A DNA stretch of 47,941 nucleotides from Aquabacterium parvum (GTDB lineage: Bacteria; Pseudomonadota; Gammaproteobacteria; Burkholderiales; Burkholderiaceae_C): the NCBI RefSeq assembly GCF_001447195.1, contig NZ_LFRI01000247.1:1-47941 (forward strand), in the 5' to 3' direction. The translations under genes were made by a program, and so were the position numbers. The notes below the pieces were generated by a model. That model saw nothing but the letters and a program-made list of their open reading frames with translations, did no database searches and was not told where the DNA came from. The first letter of the stretch is position 1. Every line of letters begins with the position of its first letter. Positions 36,217 through 45,069 of the stretch are shown one piece after another.

Positions 36217-36923
36217 TGCCCGGCGCCTCCAAAGTCAGCCCTCGCAGCGGGGCGGCAAGTCCCTCTTCGGTGCCTGAACTGGTGACGCCTGCCTACTGGC
36301 AAGACGCCTGCAAACACCTGAGCAAGCGCGACCGTGTCATGCGCAAGCTGATCGCCGACCACGGCTCGGCCGGGCTGCAGAGCCGAGGCGATGCGTTCAC
36401 GACCCTGGCGCGTTCCATCGTCGGTCAGCAAATTTCGGTCAAGGCTGCGCAGTCCGTCTGGGAGCGCCTGGTGGTGGTGCTGGGCGGCAGCGCCGAGGCC
36501 CACCGCGAGCCGCTGTCGCCGTTGAACATGTTGAGCAAGACCACCGACGAGCTGCGTCAGGCTGGGCTGTCGGCCCGCAAGGTCGAATACATGCTCGACC
36601 TGGCTCGGCATTTCGCCGAAGGCCGGGTGCATGTGGCACAGTGGCAGGAAATGGAAGATGAGCTGATCATCGAGGAGCTCATCGACATCCGTGGCATCGG
36701 CCGCTGGACGGCCGAGATGTTCCTGATTTTCCACCTGATGCGACCGAATGTGCTGCCCCTGGACGACCTGGGGCTCATCAAGGGCATCAGCCAGAGTTAT
36801 TTCAGTGGCGAGCCGGTTTCGCGCGCAGAAGCGCGGGACGTGGCCGAAGCCTGGTCGCCTTACCGCACGGTGGGCACCTGGTATCTGTGGCGCAGCCTTG
36901 ACCCGCTGCCCGTGGCGTACTGA
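36216..36923 (+). CDS. DNA-3-methyladenine glycosylase, AlkA/HhH-GPD type
   Basis: A 235-residue base-excision enzyme. The start ATG 36216 shares one base with the cysS stop. The helix-hairpin-helix is DIRGIGRWTAEMFL (157-170), followed by LPLDDLGL with the likely catalytic Asp (D184, second of the pair). It lacks the N-terminal extra domain of E. coli AlkA. It removes alkylated bases from DNA. Coupling with cysS is positional only. Confidence 0.92.
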
Positions 36924-36964
36924 CGGGTGATCCTCGTCTTTGCGCCCTCTAGAAGGACCTCACC

Positions 36965-37936
36965 ATGAGCAAGCGACACTTCCTGGAGTTCGAACAACCG
37001 ATCTCCGAGCTGGAATCCAAGATCGACGAACTGCGTTACGTGCAGAGCGAGTCTGCTGTCGACATTTCCGAAGAAATCGACCGACTGAGCAAGAAGAGCA
37101 CCCAGCTCACCAAGGACATCTACGCCAACCTGACGCCGTGGCAGGTCACGCAGATCGCTCGGCACCCGCAGCGTCCCTACACGCTGGACTATGTCAACGA
37201 GCTGTTCACCGACTTCCAGGAGATGCATGGTGATCGCCATTTCGCCGACGACCTGTCCATCGTGGGTGGCTTGGCGCGATTCAATGGCCAGCCCTGCATG
37301 GTCATGGGGCATCAAAAGGGCCGTGACACCAAGGAGCGCGCTGCGCGCAACTTCGGCATGTCGCGCCCTGAGGGCTACCGCAAGGCCCTGCGCCTGATGG
37401 AAACCGCCCAGAAGTTCAACCTGCCGGTGTTCACCTTCGTGGACACGCCGGGCGCTTACCCCGGCATCGGTGCCGAAGAGCGCAACCAATCTGAAGCAAT
37501 TGGCCGCAACATTTTCGAGATGGCGCGCCTGGAGGTGCCCATCATCACCACCATCATCGGTGAAGGCGGCTCTGGCGGTGCGCTGGCCATCAGCGTGGCC
37601 GACCAAGTGTTGATGATGCAGTACTCGGTGTACTCGGTGATCTCGCCCGAGGGCTGCGCTTCCATCCTCTGGAAGACCGCCGACAAGGCCTCCGATGCCG
37701 CTGAAGCGCTCGGCATCACGGCGCACCGCCTCAAGGCGCTGGGCCTGATCGACAAGATCATCTCGGAGCCTGTGGGTGGCGCTCACCGCGATCACAAGCA
37801 GGCCTGTGCCAACCTCAAGCGTGCGCTCAACGACGCCTACCGCCAGGTTGCCGACCTGAAGGTCAAGGACCTGCTGCAGGCCCGCTACGAGCGCCTGCAG
37901 GCCATGGGCCGCTTCAACGACACCACCGAGCACTGA
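36965..37936 (+). CDS. accA: Acetyl-CoA carboxylase, carboxyltransferase alpha subunit
   Basis: A 323-residue protein starting [17 protein letters not shown] after an AAGGAC site. It has the typical N-terminal coiled stretch, then [37 protein letters not shown] and [14 protein letters not shown]. With AccD it moves carboxyl from biotin to acetyl-CoA, the first step of fatty-acid synthesis. Its place before tilS and lysC is usual for this order. Confidence 0.98.
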   Translation: MSKRHFLEFEQPISELESKIDELRYVQSESAVDISEEIDRLSKKSTQLTKDIYANLTPWQVTQIARHPQRPYTLDYVNELFTDFQEMHGDRHFADDLSIVGGLARFNGQPCMVMGHQKGRDTKERAARNFGMSRPEGYRKALRLMETAQKFNLPVFTFVDTPGAYPGIGAEERNQSEAIGRNIFEMARLEVPIITTIIGEGGSGGALAISVADQVLMMQYSVYSVISPEGCASILWKTADKASDAAEALGITAHRLKALGLIDKIISEPVGGAHRDHKQACANLKRALNDAYRQVADLKVKDLLQARYERLQAMGRFNDTTEH

Positions 37937-37971
37937 TCGCTCGGGCCGAGCCAGCGAACCAAGGCCTGCCG

Positions 37972-39300
37972 ATGCCAGCCCTGGCGGTGGCCTACAGCTG
38001 CGGGCGCGACTCGACGGCTTTGCTGCACGTCACGGCGCGCGCCGCTGCGCAGGTGCCGGGCATGCACGTTTTTGCCCTGCACGTGCATCACGGGCTCAGC
38101 CCCCATGCCGACGCATGGCTGGCGCACGCCGAAGCGACCTGCCGCCAATGGGCCGATCAAGGCCTGCCGGTGAGCCTGCTGAGTCGCCGTGTGTCGATCT
38201 CCCTTGATGCGGGCCTCAGCGTGGAGGCCGAGGCGCGCAGGCTGCGGCATGAGGCCCTGGTCGACATGGCCCGCGAGGCGGGTGTGGACCTGTTGCTGCT
38301 GGCCCAGCACCGGCGCGACCAGGCCGAAACCTTCTTGCTGCAGGCCCTGCGTGGCGGCGGCGTGGCCGGCCTGGCCTCGATGCCCAAAGATGACTGGCGC
38401 GATGGCGTGCGCTGGGTTCGGCCTTGGTTGGACCTGCCGCGAGAGGCCGTCGAGGCCTATGCCCTGCAGCACGACCTTCGCTTCGTCGATGACGAAAGCA
38501 ACGGCGATCGACGCTTTGCCCGCAACCGGTTGCGGCTTGACGTCTGGCCGGCCTTGCTGGCGGCCTTTCCGGATGCTGAGGTGACCCTGACTCAATCTGC
38601 CGCGCGCGTGGCCGATGCCTTGCCTGCCTTGCGCGCCTGGCAGGCCGATGCCTTGCAGCGCTGGGGCGGTGAGGCCGAATCGGGTGCCCTGAACGCGGTG
38701 GCTTGGTCTGCCATGCCGGATGCCGAGAGGCGGCAGGTGCTGCTGGCTTGGTTGGGGCAGCATGGCGTGGGCGGCGCCAGTTGGATCGATCGGTTGAGCC
38801 ACGAGGTGCCCAGGGCGTTGGCGGGGCAGGGCAGCGCCCGATGGCCCGAATTGGGCGTTTCGCTCTACCGGGGCGTGCTGCGCTGTGTGCCCGATGGTGG
38901 TGAGGCTGGGGGGGCTCCTGGCGAAACGGATGGGTTCGCGCCCAGGCCTGCGGTGGTGCTGAGCATCGATCGCCCTGGGGACTGGCCGGTGCCTGGCTGG
39001 CGAGGTTGCCTGCGGGTCGAAGAGGTCTCTCATGGCGGCGTGGCGCCACAGCGCCTTCAAAGTGGACTGCAGGCCCGTGCGCGCTCGGGCGGCGAAGGCT
39101 TTCAGATGGGGGCAGGACGCCCGGTGCGTGACCTCAAGCGCCAGTTTCAATCCGCCGGGGTGCCAGCCTGGGCCCGCTCGGCGCCGCTGTTTTTTTCGGG
39201 CGAGTCTCTGGTTTTTGTGCCCGGGCTGGGTGTGGATGGGCGCTTCCAGGCGCCTCGAGGGGTGCTGCAATGGGGCTTGCGCTGGCTGCCTGACGCGTGA
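37972..39300 (+). CDS. tilS: tRNA(Ile)-lysidine synthase
   Basis: A 442-residue protein starting MPALAVAYSCGRDSTALLH. The ATP PP-loop reads SCGRDS where SGGxDS is usual, so the second position is Cys rather than Gly. Other family marks are HVHHGLSPHAD, ARRLRHEAL, LAQHRRDQAETFLLQALRGGG and RFARNRLR; a C-terminal TilS domain with RPVRDLKRQFQSAGVP follows. It changes C34 of tRNA-Ile2 to lysidine so AUA is read correctly. AAGG lies before the start, 35 bases after accA. Confidence 0.93.
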   Translation: MPALAVAYSCGRDSTALLHVTARAAAQVPGMHVFALHVHHGLSPHADAWLAHAEATCRQWADQGLPVSLLSRRVSISLDAGLSVEAEARRLRHEALVDMAREAGVDLLLLAQHRRDQAETFLLQALRGGGVAGLASMPKDDWRDGVRWVRPWLDLPREAVEAYALQHDLRFVDDESNGDRRFARNRLRLDVWPALLAAFPDAEVTLTQSAARVADALPALRAWQADALQRWGGEAESGALNAVAWSAMPDAERRQVLLAWLGQHGVGGASWIDRLSHEVPRALAGQGSARWPELGVSLYRGVLRCVPDGGEAGGAPGETDGFAPRPAVVLSIDRPGDWPVPGWRGCLRVEEVSHGGVAPQRLQSGLQARARSGGEGFQMGAGRPVRDLKRQFQSAGVPAWARSAPLFFSGESLVFVPGLGVDGRFQAPRGVLQWGLRWLPDA

Positions 39301-39442
39301 AATGCCCGCGAGGGCGCCTGTCTCGCGTTAAAATCGCGGGTTCGACCGTGCGTCGGGATTTCAAAGCGGGCTTTTTGCAGGATGTGCGCCAGCATGTCGG
39401 CATGACAGCCCCACGCGCACGGTGGCATCACCAACCTCTGAC

Positions 39443-40699
39443 ATGGCACTGATCGTTCACAAATACGGCGGCACGTCGATGGGCTCGACCGAGCGCATCC
39501 GCAACGTGGCCAAGCGCGTGGCCAAGTGGGTGCGGGCGGGTCACCAAATCGTGGTCGTGCCCTCGGCCATGAGCGGCGAGACCAACCGACTGCTGGGCCT
39601 GGCCAAAGAACTCTCCGACCGCGCCAACCCGCGCGAGCTCGACATGATCGCCTCGACTGGCGAGCAGGTCTCCGTGGGCCTGCTGTCGATCGCGCTGCAG
39701 GCCGAAGGCATGGACGCCGTCAGCTACGCAGGCTGGCAGGTGCCCGTGAAGACCAACTCGGCCTTCACCAAGGCCCGCATCGAGAGCATCGACGACGCCC
39801 GCGTGCGCGCCGACCTCAATGCCGGCAAGGTGGTGATCGTCACGGGCTTTCAGGGTGTTGACCCGAACGGCCACATCACCACCCTGGGCCGTGGCGGCTC
39901 CGACACCTCGGCCGTGGCCATCGCCGCGGCGCTCAAGGCCGACGAATGCCTGATCTACACCGACGTGGACGGCATCTACACCACCGACCCGCGCGTGGTG
40001 CCTGAGGCGCGCCGCATGAAGTCCATCAGCTTCGAAGAGATGCTGGAGATGGCTTCGCTGGGCTCGAAGGTGCTGCAGATCCGCTCGGTTGAATTCGCCG
40101 GCAAGTACCGCGTGCCGACCCGCGTGCTCTCCAGCTTCACCCCCTGGGACATCGACCTGGAAGAAGAAGCCAAGTCGGGCACGCTCATCAGTTTTGAGGA
40201 AGACGAGAACATGGAACAAGCCGTTGTTTCCGGCATCGCGTTCAGCCGCGACGAAGCCAAGATCACCGTGGTCGGCGTGCCCGACACCCCCGGCATCGCC
40301 TACCAGATCGTGGGCAAGGTCGCCGAGGCCAACATCGACGTGGACGTCATCATCCAGAACGTCTCGCACGACGGCAAGACGGACTTTTCGTTCACCGTGC
40401 CGCGCGGTGATTACGCCAAGGCGCTGGAGCTGCTGCAAACGGACGTGCAGCCCAAGCTGGGTGCTCGTGAAATCGTGGGCGACCCGAAGATCTGCAAGGT
40501 CTCGATCGTGGGCATCGGCATGCGCAGCCACGTGGGCATCGCCTCGACCATGTTCAAGACGCTGTCCGACGAAGGCATCAACATCCAGATGATCACCACC
40601 TCGGAGATCAAGACTTCCGTCGTCATCGACGAGAAGTACATGGAGCTGGCCGTTCGCGCGCTGCACAAGGCGTTTGGCCTGGACGAAGCCAAGGCTTGA
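39443..40699 (+). CDS. lysC: Aspartate kinase
   Basis: A 418-residue enzyme starting [15 protein letters not shown] at 39443; the GTG at 39422 is an unlikely earlier start. Kinase blocks are [27 protein letters not shown] and [13 protein letters not shown], then two ACT domains (from about 265) that sense lysine/threonine. It starts the aspartate pathway to Lys, Met and Thr. A TAAAAT -10-like site (39329-39334) lies upstream inside a CCCGCGA/TCGCGGG inverted repeat (39305-39340). A hairpin with TTTT follows the gene. Confidence 0.97.
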   Translation: MALIVHKYGGTSMGSTERIRNVAKRVAKWVRAGHQIVVVPSAMSGETNRLLGLAKELSDRANPRELDMIASTGEQVSVGLLSIALQAEGMDAVSYAGWQVPVKTNSAFTKARIESIDDARVRADLNAGKVVIVTGFQGVDPNGHITTLGRGGSDTSAVAIAAALKADECLIYTDVDGIYTTDPRVVPEARRMKSISFEEMLEMASLGSKVLQIRSVEFAGKYRVPTRVLSSFTPWDIDLEEEAKSGTLISFEEDENMEQAVVSGIAFSRDEAKITVVGVPDTPGIAYQIVGKVAEANIDVDVIIQNVSHDGKTDFSFTVPRGDYAKALELLQTDVQPKLGAREIVGDPKICKVSIVGIGMRSHVGIASTMFKTLSDEGINIQMITTSEIKTSVVIDEKYMELAVRALHKAFGLDEAKA

Positions 40700-40708
40700 T
40701 CGGTTGAT

Positions 40709-40738
40709 CACACGCTGTGTTCGTGCGGCGTGTGTTTT
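40709..40738 (+). terminator. Probable lysC terminator
   Basis: Stem CACACGC (40709-40715) and GCGTGTG (40728-40734) with a 12-base loop, followed by TTTT. It is ten bases after the lysC stop. Confidence 0.65.
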
Positions 40739-40772
40739 GTTCAACACGCCGATGAGCTCAGGTTTTCTGGGC

Positions 40773-40778
40773 TAGAAT
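40773..40778 (+). promoter_or_regulatory. -10 element of tRNA-Ser
   Basis: TAGAAT lies 13 bases before the tRNA 5' end. A clear -35 is not seen. The spacing suits a transcript starting a few bases before the mature end. Confidence 0.5.
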
Positions 40779-40791
40779 CCGCGCTGTTGTT

Positions 40792-40882
40792 GGAGACGTG
40801 GCCGAGTGGTCGAAGGTACTCCCCTGCTAAGGGAGCATACGCCAAAAGCGTATCGAGGGTTCGAATCCCTCCGTCTCCGCCA
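40792..40882 (+). tRNA. tRNA-Ser (anticodon GCT)
   Basis: A 91-base class II tRNA. The acceptor stem GGAGACG pairs with CGTCTCC, followed by G and an encoded CCA. The anticodon loop contains CTGCTAA (GCT, reading AGC/AGU). A long variable arm (CATACGCCAAAAGCGTAT) and T-arm GGTTCGAATCC are present. It has its own -10 upstream and a hairpin terminator directly after. Confidence 0.97.
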
Positions 40883-40891
40883 AAACAAGAG

Positions 40892-40922
40892 CGCCCCTGA
40901 TTCGTCAGGGGCGTTTTCTTTT
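40892..40922 (+). terminator. Terminator after tRNA-Ser
   Basis: Stem CGCCCCTGA (40892-40900) and TCAGGGGCG (40905-40913) with a stable TTCG tetraloop, followed by TTTTCTTTTG. It lies 9 bases past the CCA end and 15 bases before rdgC. Confidence 0.9.
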
Positions 40923-40936
40923 GTCTGGATCCCATC

Positions 40937-41986
40937 ATGTTCAAGAACCTCATCGTCTACCGCATCGGCGAGGGTTGGTCGGCCTCGGCCAGCCAGCTGG
41001 AGGCCGAACTGGACAAGGCGCGCTTCGTGCCCTGTGGCCTCACGCAACAGAAGTCGTCCGGCTGGATCGAGCCGCGTGGCGAGAAGCACGGGCCGCTGGT
41101 CGAGGCCATCGGTGGGCAATGGGTGCTGCGCCTGATGACGGAGCAGCGCGTGGTGCCGGGCTCGGTGGTCAAGCGACGCACCGACGAGATCGCCGACCAG
41201 ATCGAAGAGCAGACCGGTCGTCGCCCTGGCAAGAAGCAGACGAAGGAGCTCAAGGAGCAGGCCCTGCTCGAGTTGCTGCCGATGGCCTTCACCAAGGTGG
41301 CCACAAGCTGGGTGTGGATCGCGCCCAAGCAGCGCCTGCTGGTGCTCGACTGCGGCAGCCAGGCCAAGGCCGACGAAATCGTGACCCTGCTGGTCAAGGC
41401 CATGGACGGCCTGGCCTTGAGCTTGATCCAGACCGAGATGTCGCCTGCGGTGGCGATGTCCCACTGGCTGGGCACGGGCGAGCCGCCCTATCAGTTCAGC
41501 GTGGACCGCGAGTGCGAGCTGAAGTCGCCTGACGAGATGAAGTCGGTGGTGCGCTATGCGCGCCATCCGCTGGACACCGATGAGGTCAAGCAGCACATCC
41601 AGGCGGGCAAGGTGCCCACGCGCGTGGCGTTGAGCTGGCGCGAGCGCGTGTCTTTCGTGCTGACCGAGGCGCTGCAACTCAAGAAGCTGGCCTTCCTGGA
41701 CGTGGTCTTCGAGAGCGAAGGCACGCCGTCCAGGGGAGGCAAGGTCGACCCGTCGGAGGCCTTCGAGGCCGACGTCGCGATCTCGACCGGCGAGCTGATT
41801 CAGCTGATCCCCGACCTGCTCGAAGCGCTGGGGGGCGAGGCGCTGAGCATGGGCTCGGTGGGCACGCTCAAGCCTCAGGACCTGGTGGGTGATCGGCCTG
41901 GCGTTGTGTCAACCACTGCAGCACCTGCCGCCTCACCCACGGCCCCGCATCCAGTGGCAGATCATGCCCCGCCGTGGGATGCCTGA
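40937..41986 (+). CDS. rdgC: Recombination-associated protein RdgC
   Basis: A 349-residue RdgC protein starting MFKNLIVYRIGEGW. It has the typical GEKHGPLVEAIGGQWVLRLMTEQRVVPGSVV block, a DTDEVKQHIQAGKVPTRVALSW part and a DPSEAFEADVAISTGELIQLIPDLLEALGG end. It forms a DNA-binding ring that limits RecA loading. The last 39 codons (Ala/Thr/Pro-rich, ending PPWDA) lie over the 3' end of the minus-strand hydrolase gene, a convergent overlap of 119 bases. Confidence 0.96.
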   Translation: MFKNLIVYRIGEGWSASASQLEAELDKARFVPCGLTQQKSSGWIEPRGEKHGPLVEAIGGQWVLRLMTEQRVVPGSVVKRRTDEIADQIEEQTGRRPGKKQTKELKEQALLELLPMAFTKVATSWVWIAPKQRLLVLDCGSQAKADEIVTLLVKAMDGLALSLIQTEMSPAVAMSHWLGTGEPPYQFSVDRECELKSPDEMKSVVRYARHPLDTDEVKQHIQAGKVPTRVALSWRERVSFVLTEALQLKKLAFLDVVFESEGTPSRGGKVDPSEAFEADVAISTGELIQLIPDLLEALGGEALSMGSVGTLKPQDLVGDRPGVVSTTAAPAASPTAPHPVADHAPPWDA

Positions 41987-42689
41987 CGATCTGCGCACCC
42001 CAGCGCTCGGCCAGCACGGTCGAGCAATGGGGGTGCACCAGTTGGTCTTGTGAGCCATTGAGCAACAGCACAGGCACCGGTGGTGCCGAGGGCGGCGCCT
42101 GGTATCGCGCGGCGGCCCACAGTTGACGCAGGCCATTGATCGGCTTGACGGGGTGGGCCTCTCGCAAGTGCAGCCAGTGAGCCAGCGTGGCGTCGGCGTC
42201 CGGTGGGTGTCGTGTGGTCATGGCCAGGATGGTCCGTTCCCATTGCGTGGGCGGCGCACGACCGATCAGCAATCGCAGGATCACGGGCCACCAGCGCGGT
42301 TGCAGCCGGTGCCACATCGGGCTGTGAGGCTTCAAGCTGGTGTTGATCAGCACAGCGTCCTTGAGCTCACTGGGGTATCGGTGCGCCCACTCGACCGTCA
42401 CCATCGCGCCCAGCGACATCGCGATCACGCGGTAAGGCGGCTCGACACCTTGCGCGAGCAAGTCCTGACGCAAAGATGTCAACAGGCCAGGCACCGAGGC
42501 TGGGCTGCGGTCACGACAACGCGCGCCATTGCCGGCCAGGTCGGGCGTCAGCACGCGCGAGTTGGTGGGCAGATCGGCGCGCCATCGCTCGGCAAAGTCG
42601 CCCCAGTGGCCTTGTTCGCGGGTCAGGCCACGCAGCAGCAGCCAGGTGCCGGCTGCGCCGGGCGCACCCATGTTGAGGTCATGGGCCAT
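41868..42689 (-). CDS. Alpha/beta hydrolase
   Basis: A 273-residue alpha/beta-fold hydrolase starting MAHDLNMGAPGAAGTW at 42689 (GAGA six bases upstream). The oxyanion strand is TWLLLRGLTREQGHW, the nucleophile elbow is MSLGAM (Ser), the acid is near LNGSQDQLVHPH, and the histidine is in TAGHDL. Thus the Ser-Asp-His triad is complete. The substrate is unknown. It overlaps the upstream peptidase gene by 11 bases and the convergent rdgC by 119 bases. Confidence 0.87.
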   Translation of the reverse strand: MAHDLNMGAPGAAGTWLLLRGLTREQGHWGDFAERWRADLPTNSRVLTPDLAGNGARCRDRSPASVPGLLTSLRQDLLAQGVEPPYRVIAMSLGAMVTVEWAHRYPSELKDAVLINTSLKPHSPMWHRLQPRWWPVILRLLIGRAPPTQWERTILAMTTRHPPDADATLAHWLHLREAHPVKPINGLRQLWAAARYQAPPSAPPVPVLLLNGSQDQLVHPHCSTVLAERWGAQIVRHPTAGHDLPLDAGPWVRRQVLQWLTQRQADHPPGPEA

Positions 42690-43803
42690 CGCGGGTCTCT
42701 GATGAGGGGGCCGTTGCAGGTTTCGGGCCGTGACCGGTACTTCGCCGCGGCCTGTCCTGGTACCAGCGGGCGCGCGCTTGCCGTTCGTGGAGATCGCGGT
42801 CTTGCGGCTCGGGCAGCCAGCGCCCGTGGCTGGCTGCGGCGCGCCCGAGGAAGTCGAGCAAGGCCATGTGCCGGCGCAGCACGCGTTGCTGTCGGTGAGC
42901 AATCAGTGGGTTGAAGATGCCGTGGCGGCTGAAGAGCTGGCGCGGGTTCTTCTTGACCCACATCCATGAGCCCATCTCCAGAGTCAAAGGCAAGAAAACG
43001 TGACCCGGTTGTTCACTGCCGTGGCGCAGGTAGAGGTGGTCCCAAAGGTCGCCGTGCGTGAGGTACTGCATGTTCTGCGGCTCGAACACGTAGTTGTGGT
43101 GTGAGTGCGTTTGCTGGAAGACGCGGTGCAGGGCGTGCAGCTCCGCCAGGTGAGGCAGGGGCTGGCAGGTGTGGGCGTAGGGGAACCAGATGCGGTCCTG
43201 CAGGCCGAAGCCGGAGTGACAGTCCAGCGCCAGGCTGAAGGGGCGACCGAAGAGCTCTTCGTCCACCAGCCAGCACAGGGCCTGGCTTTCAGCCTCCATG
43301 GGGGCGCCATGCGGGCCACGGTACCAGGGCAGGGCGGGGCTCAGGCGGTGGCCGCTCAGCAGCCAAGGCACCGGTTCGGTGGCTTCGATCGGGGCGTTGC
43401 GCATCAGGTCCACCCCGCTGGGGTTGGCGCGCGTGCCAAGCCAAAGGCCGCCAGGGTTGACCAGCGGCATGAAGACCATTCTCAGCTGCGAAAGCTGGTG
43501 GTGCAGCACCTCGTCCCAGCGCAGGCGCTGCACCAGGCTGGTCAGGTAAGCAATGACCACCTCGGCGCCTATGCGCTCCAGGCCATGAACGCCTCCGAAG
43601 TAACCGATGGCAGGCACCTCTCGCGAAGGATTACCCAGGGAGATGGAAGGCACCTCGAAGACCTTGCCTCCCACTTCGACGCGGCACAGCGTGCGTGCCT
43701 GCACATGCTCACCACCCAGCTCGATGAGGCGGAGGATGTCGTCGAGTTCGGGCAGTGCTTGCTTTGGGCTCACGGCGGAGGGGCGCGGTGGAGACCGGCT
43801 CAC
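42679..43803 (-). CDS. M14-family zinc carboxypeptidase
   Basis: A 374-residue peptidase. Zinc ligands are H73 and E76 in GGVHGLERIG and H196 in DCHSGFG; the substrate block NPGGLWLGTRANPSGVDLMRN and likely catalytic E276 in LTLEMGSW are present. No signal peptide is seen, so it is probably cytoplasmic. The first codon is GTG (43803), with AAGG too close to it, so the real start may be a little later. It is coupled to the hydrolase gene by an 11-base overlap. Confidence 0.85.
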   Translation of the reverse strand: MSRSPPRPSAVSPKQALPELDDILRLIELGGEHVQARTLCRVEVGGKVFEVPSISLGNPSREVPAIGYFGGVHGLERIGAEVVIAYLTSLVQRLRWDEVLHHQLSQLRMVFMPLVNPGGLWLGTRANPSGVDLMRNAPIEATEPVPWLLSGHRLSPALPWYRGPHGAPMEAESQALCWLVDEELFGRPFSLALDCHSGFGLQDRIWFPYAHTCQPLPHLAELHALHRVFQQTHSHHNYVFEPQNMQYLTHGDLWDHLYLRHGSEQPGHVFLPLTLEMGSWMWVKKNPRQLFSRHGIFNPLIAHRQQRVLRRHMALLDFLGRAAASHGRWLPEPQDRDLHERQARARWYQDRPRRSTGHGPKPATAPSSETRDGP

Positions 43804-43912
43804 CTTAACGAGTCCAGGGCGGCATTTGTGTGACGGCGGCTCATGCCCGTGTCATGGGGCTGACACGCGCGCCGCATACTGTGGCGTTTTCGCAGCAAGC
43901 CCGCCCCGAACG

Positions 43913-44065
43913 ATGCGCGTCACGCCCCCTCGCACCATGCCCGGCTCCACCGTGTGGCGTTGGGGCGCCATCACCTTTGCGCTGGTCGCCGGCCTGGGGG
44001 AGTGGCTGGCTTTGCTGCGGGCCCGCCGTCGTCAGCAGGTGGCGCAACACCTGGTGCATCACTGA
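43913..44065 (+). CDS. Possible small membrane protein (50 residues)
   Basis: MRVTPPRTMPGSTVWRWGAITFALVAG- begins a 50-residue frame with one likely span (about 16-34) and a basic tail with Arg-Arg-Arg. There is no strong ribosome site. I recognise no family; it may be a real small protein or a chance frame in GC-rich DNA. It sits between the M14 gene and ldcA. Confidence 0.4.
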   Translation: MRVTPPRTMPGSTVWRWGAITFALVAGLGEWLALLRARRRQQVAQHLVHH

Positions 44066-44113
44066 CGGGATCGCACCCGGGCTGAATCGGCCACGCTCGG
44101 TCACAATGGGGGC

Positions 44114-45055
44114 ATGAGCCAATGTCCTTCTTTGATCATCCACAGCCCAGCCGGTGTCGTTGCGCAGGCCGCCTCGGTTCGCAAGGCAGCCAAGCGGCTC
44201 AAGGCCTTGGGCTTCGACGTCTCGGTTGACGCGTCCGCCCTGAAAAAGCACCAGCGCTTCGCTGGCGAAGACGCCGAGCGCCTGCAGGCCATCCACCGAG
44301 TGGCGGATGCGGCACCCCAGGTGGCCTTGGCAACGCGGGGTGGTTATGGCCTCAGCCGCCTGCTGGATCAAATCGATTGGCCCAAGCTGGCGCGCAGCAT
44401 TGAGCAGGGCACGGCCTGGGTCGGTTACAGCGATGTCACGGCCCTGCAGTTGGGGGCCATGGCGCACGGCGCTGCCGGTCCGCTCAAGCCGGGCGAGAAC
44501 GTGTCTGCGGGCTTCTGGGCCGGCCCCATGGCCTGCGGCGATTTCGGGCACGCCGACATGGCCGAGGGGGGCGATGACGTCACCCAAGCCTGCTTTGTCG
44601 AAGCCGTGACCGGTGACCTGGAAGCGGTTGGCTTTCGCACCGAGCTTGGCTTCGATGGCATCGAGGTCACCGGGCGCCTGTGGGGCGGCAACCTGGCTGT
44701 GGTGCAGGCCCTGCTGGGCACGCCGCATTTCCCGAAGGTCAAGGGCGGCATCCTCTTCCTGGAAGACGTCAACGAGCACCCGTACCGGATTGAGCGAGCG
44801 CTGTTGCAGTTGCATCAAGCGGGTGTGCTCGGGGCGCAAAAGGCCGTTGTGCTGGGGGCTTTCACCGAGTATCGCAAGTCTCCGCTGGACCGTGGCTACA
44901 CGCTCAAATCGGCCATCGCCCACCTGCGCAGCGTCTGCCCGGTGCCCATCCTGACCGGCCTGCCTTTCGGGCACGTGCCGACGAAGGTTTGTGTTCCGGT
45001 GGGGCGCCAGGCCACGCTTTCGGTGCAGGGGCGTGACGCCTTCCTGCTTTGGTGA
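44114..45055 (+). CDS. ldcA: Muramoyltetrapeptide L,D-carboxypeptidase (S66)
   Basis: A 313-residue serine peptidase starting MSQCPSLIIHSPAG. The S66 triad is complete: S106 in GYSDVTAL, E217 in FLEDVNEHPYRIER and H287 in LPFGHVPTK. GGYGLSRLL is also typical. It trims D-Ala from murein tetrapeptides in the cytoplasm so they can be recycled. It lies next to the yej genes, whose ABC system imports oligopeptides, so the two may work together in murein-peptide salvage. Confidence 0.95.
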   Translation: MSQCPSLIIHSPAGVVAQAASVRKAAKRLKALGFDVSVDASALKKHQRFAGEDAERLQAIHRVADAAPQVALATRGGYGLSRLLDQIDWPKLARSIEQGTAWVGYSDVTALQLGAMAHGAAGPLKPGENVSAGFWAGPMACGDFGHADMAEGGDDVTQACFVEAVTGDLEAVGFRTELGFDGIEVTGRLWGGNLAVVQALLGTPHFPKVKGGILFLEDVNEHPYRIERALLQLHQAGVLGAQKAVVLGAFTEYRKSPLDRGYTLKSAIAHLRSVCPVPILTGLPFGHVPTKVCVPVGRQATLSVQGRDAFLLW

Positions 45056-45069
45056 TCGGAGCGACAAGC

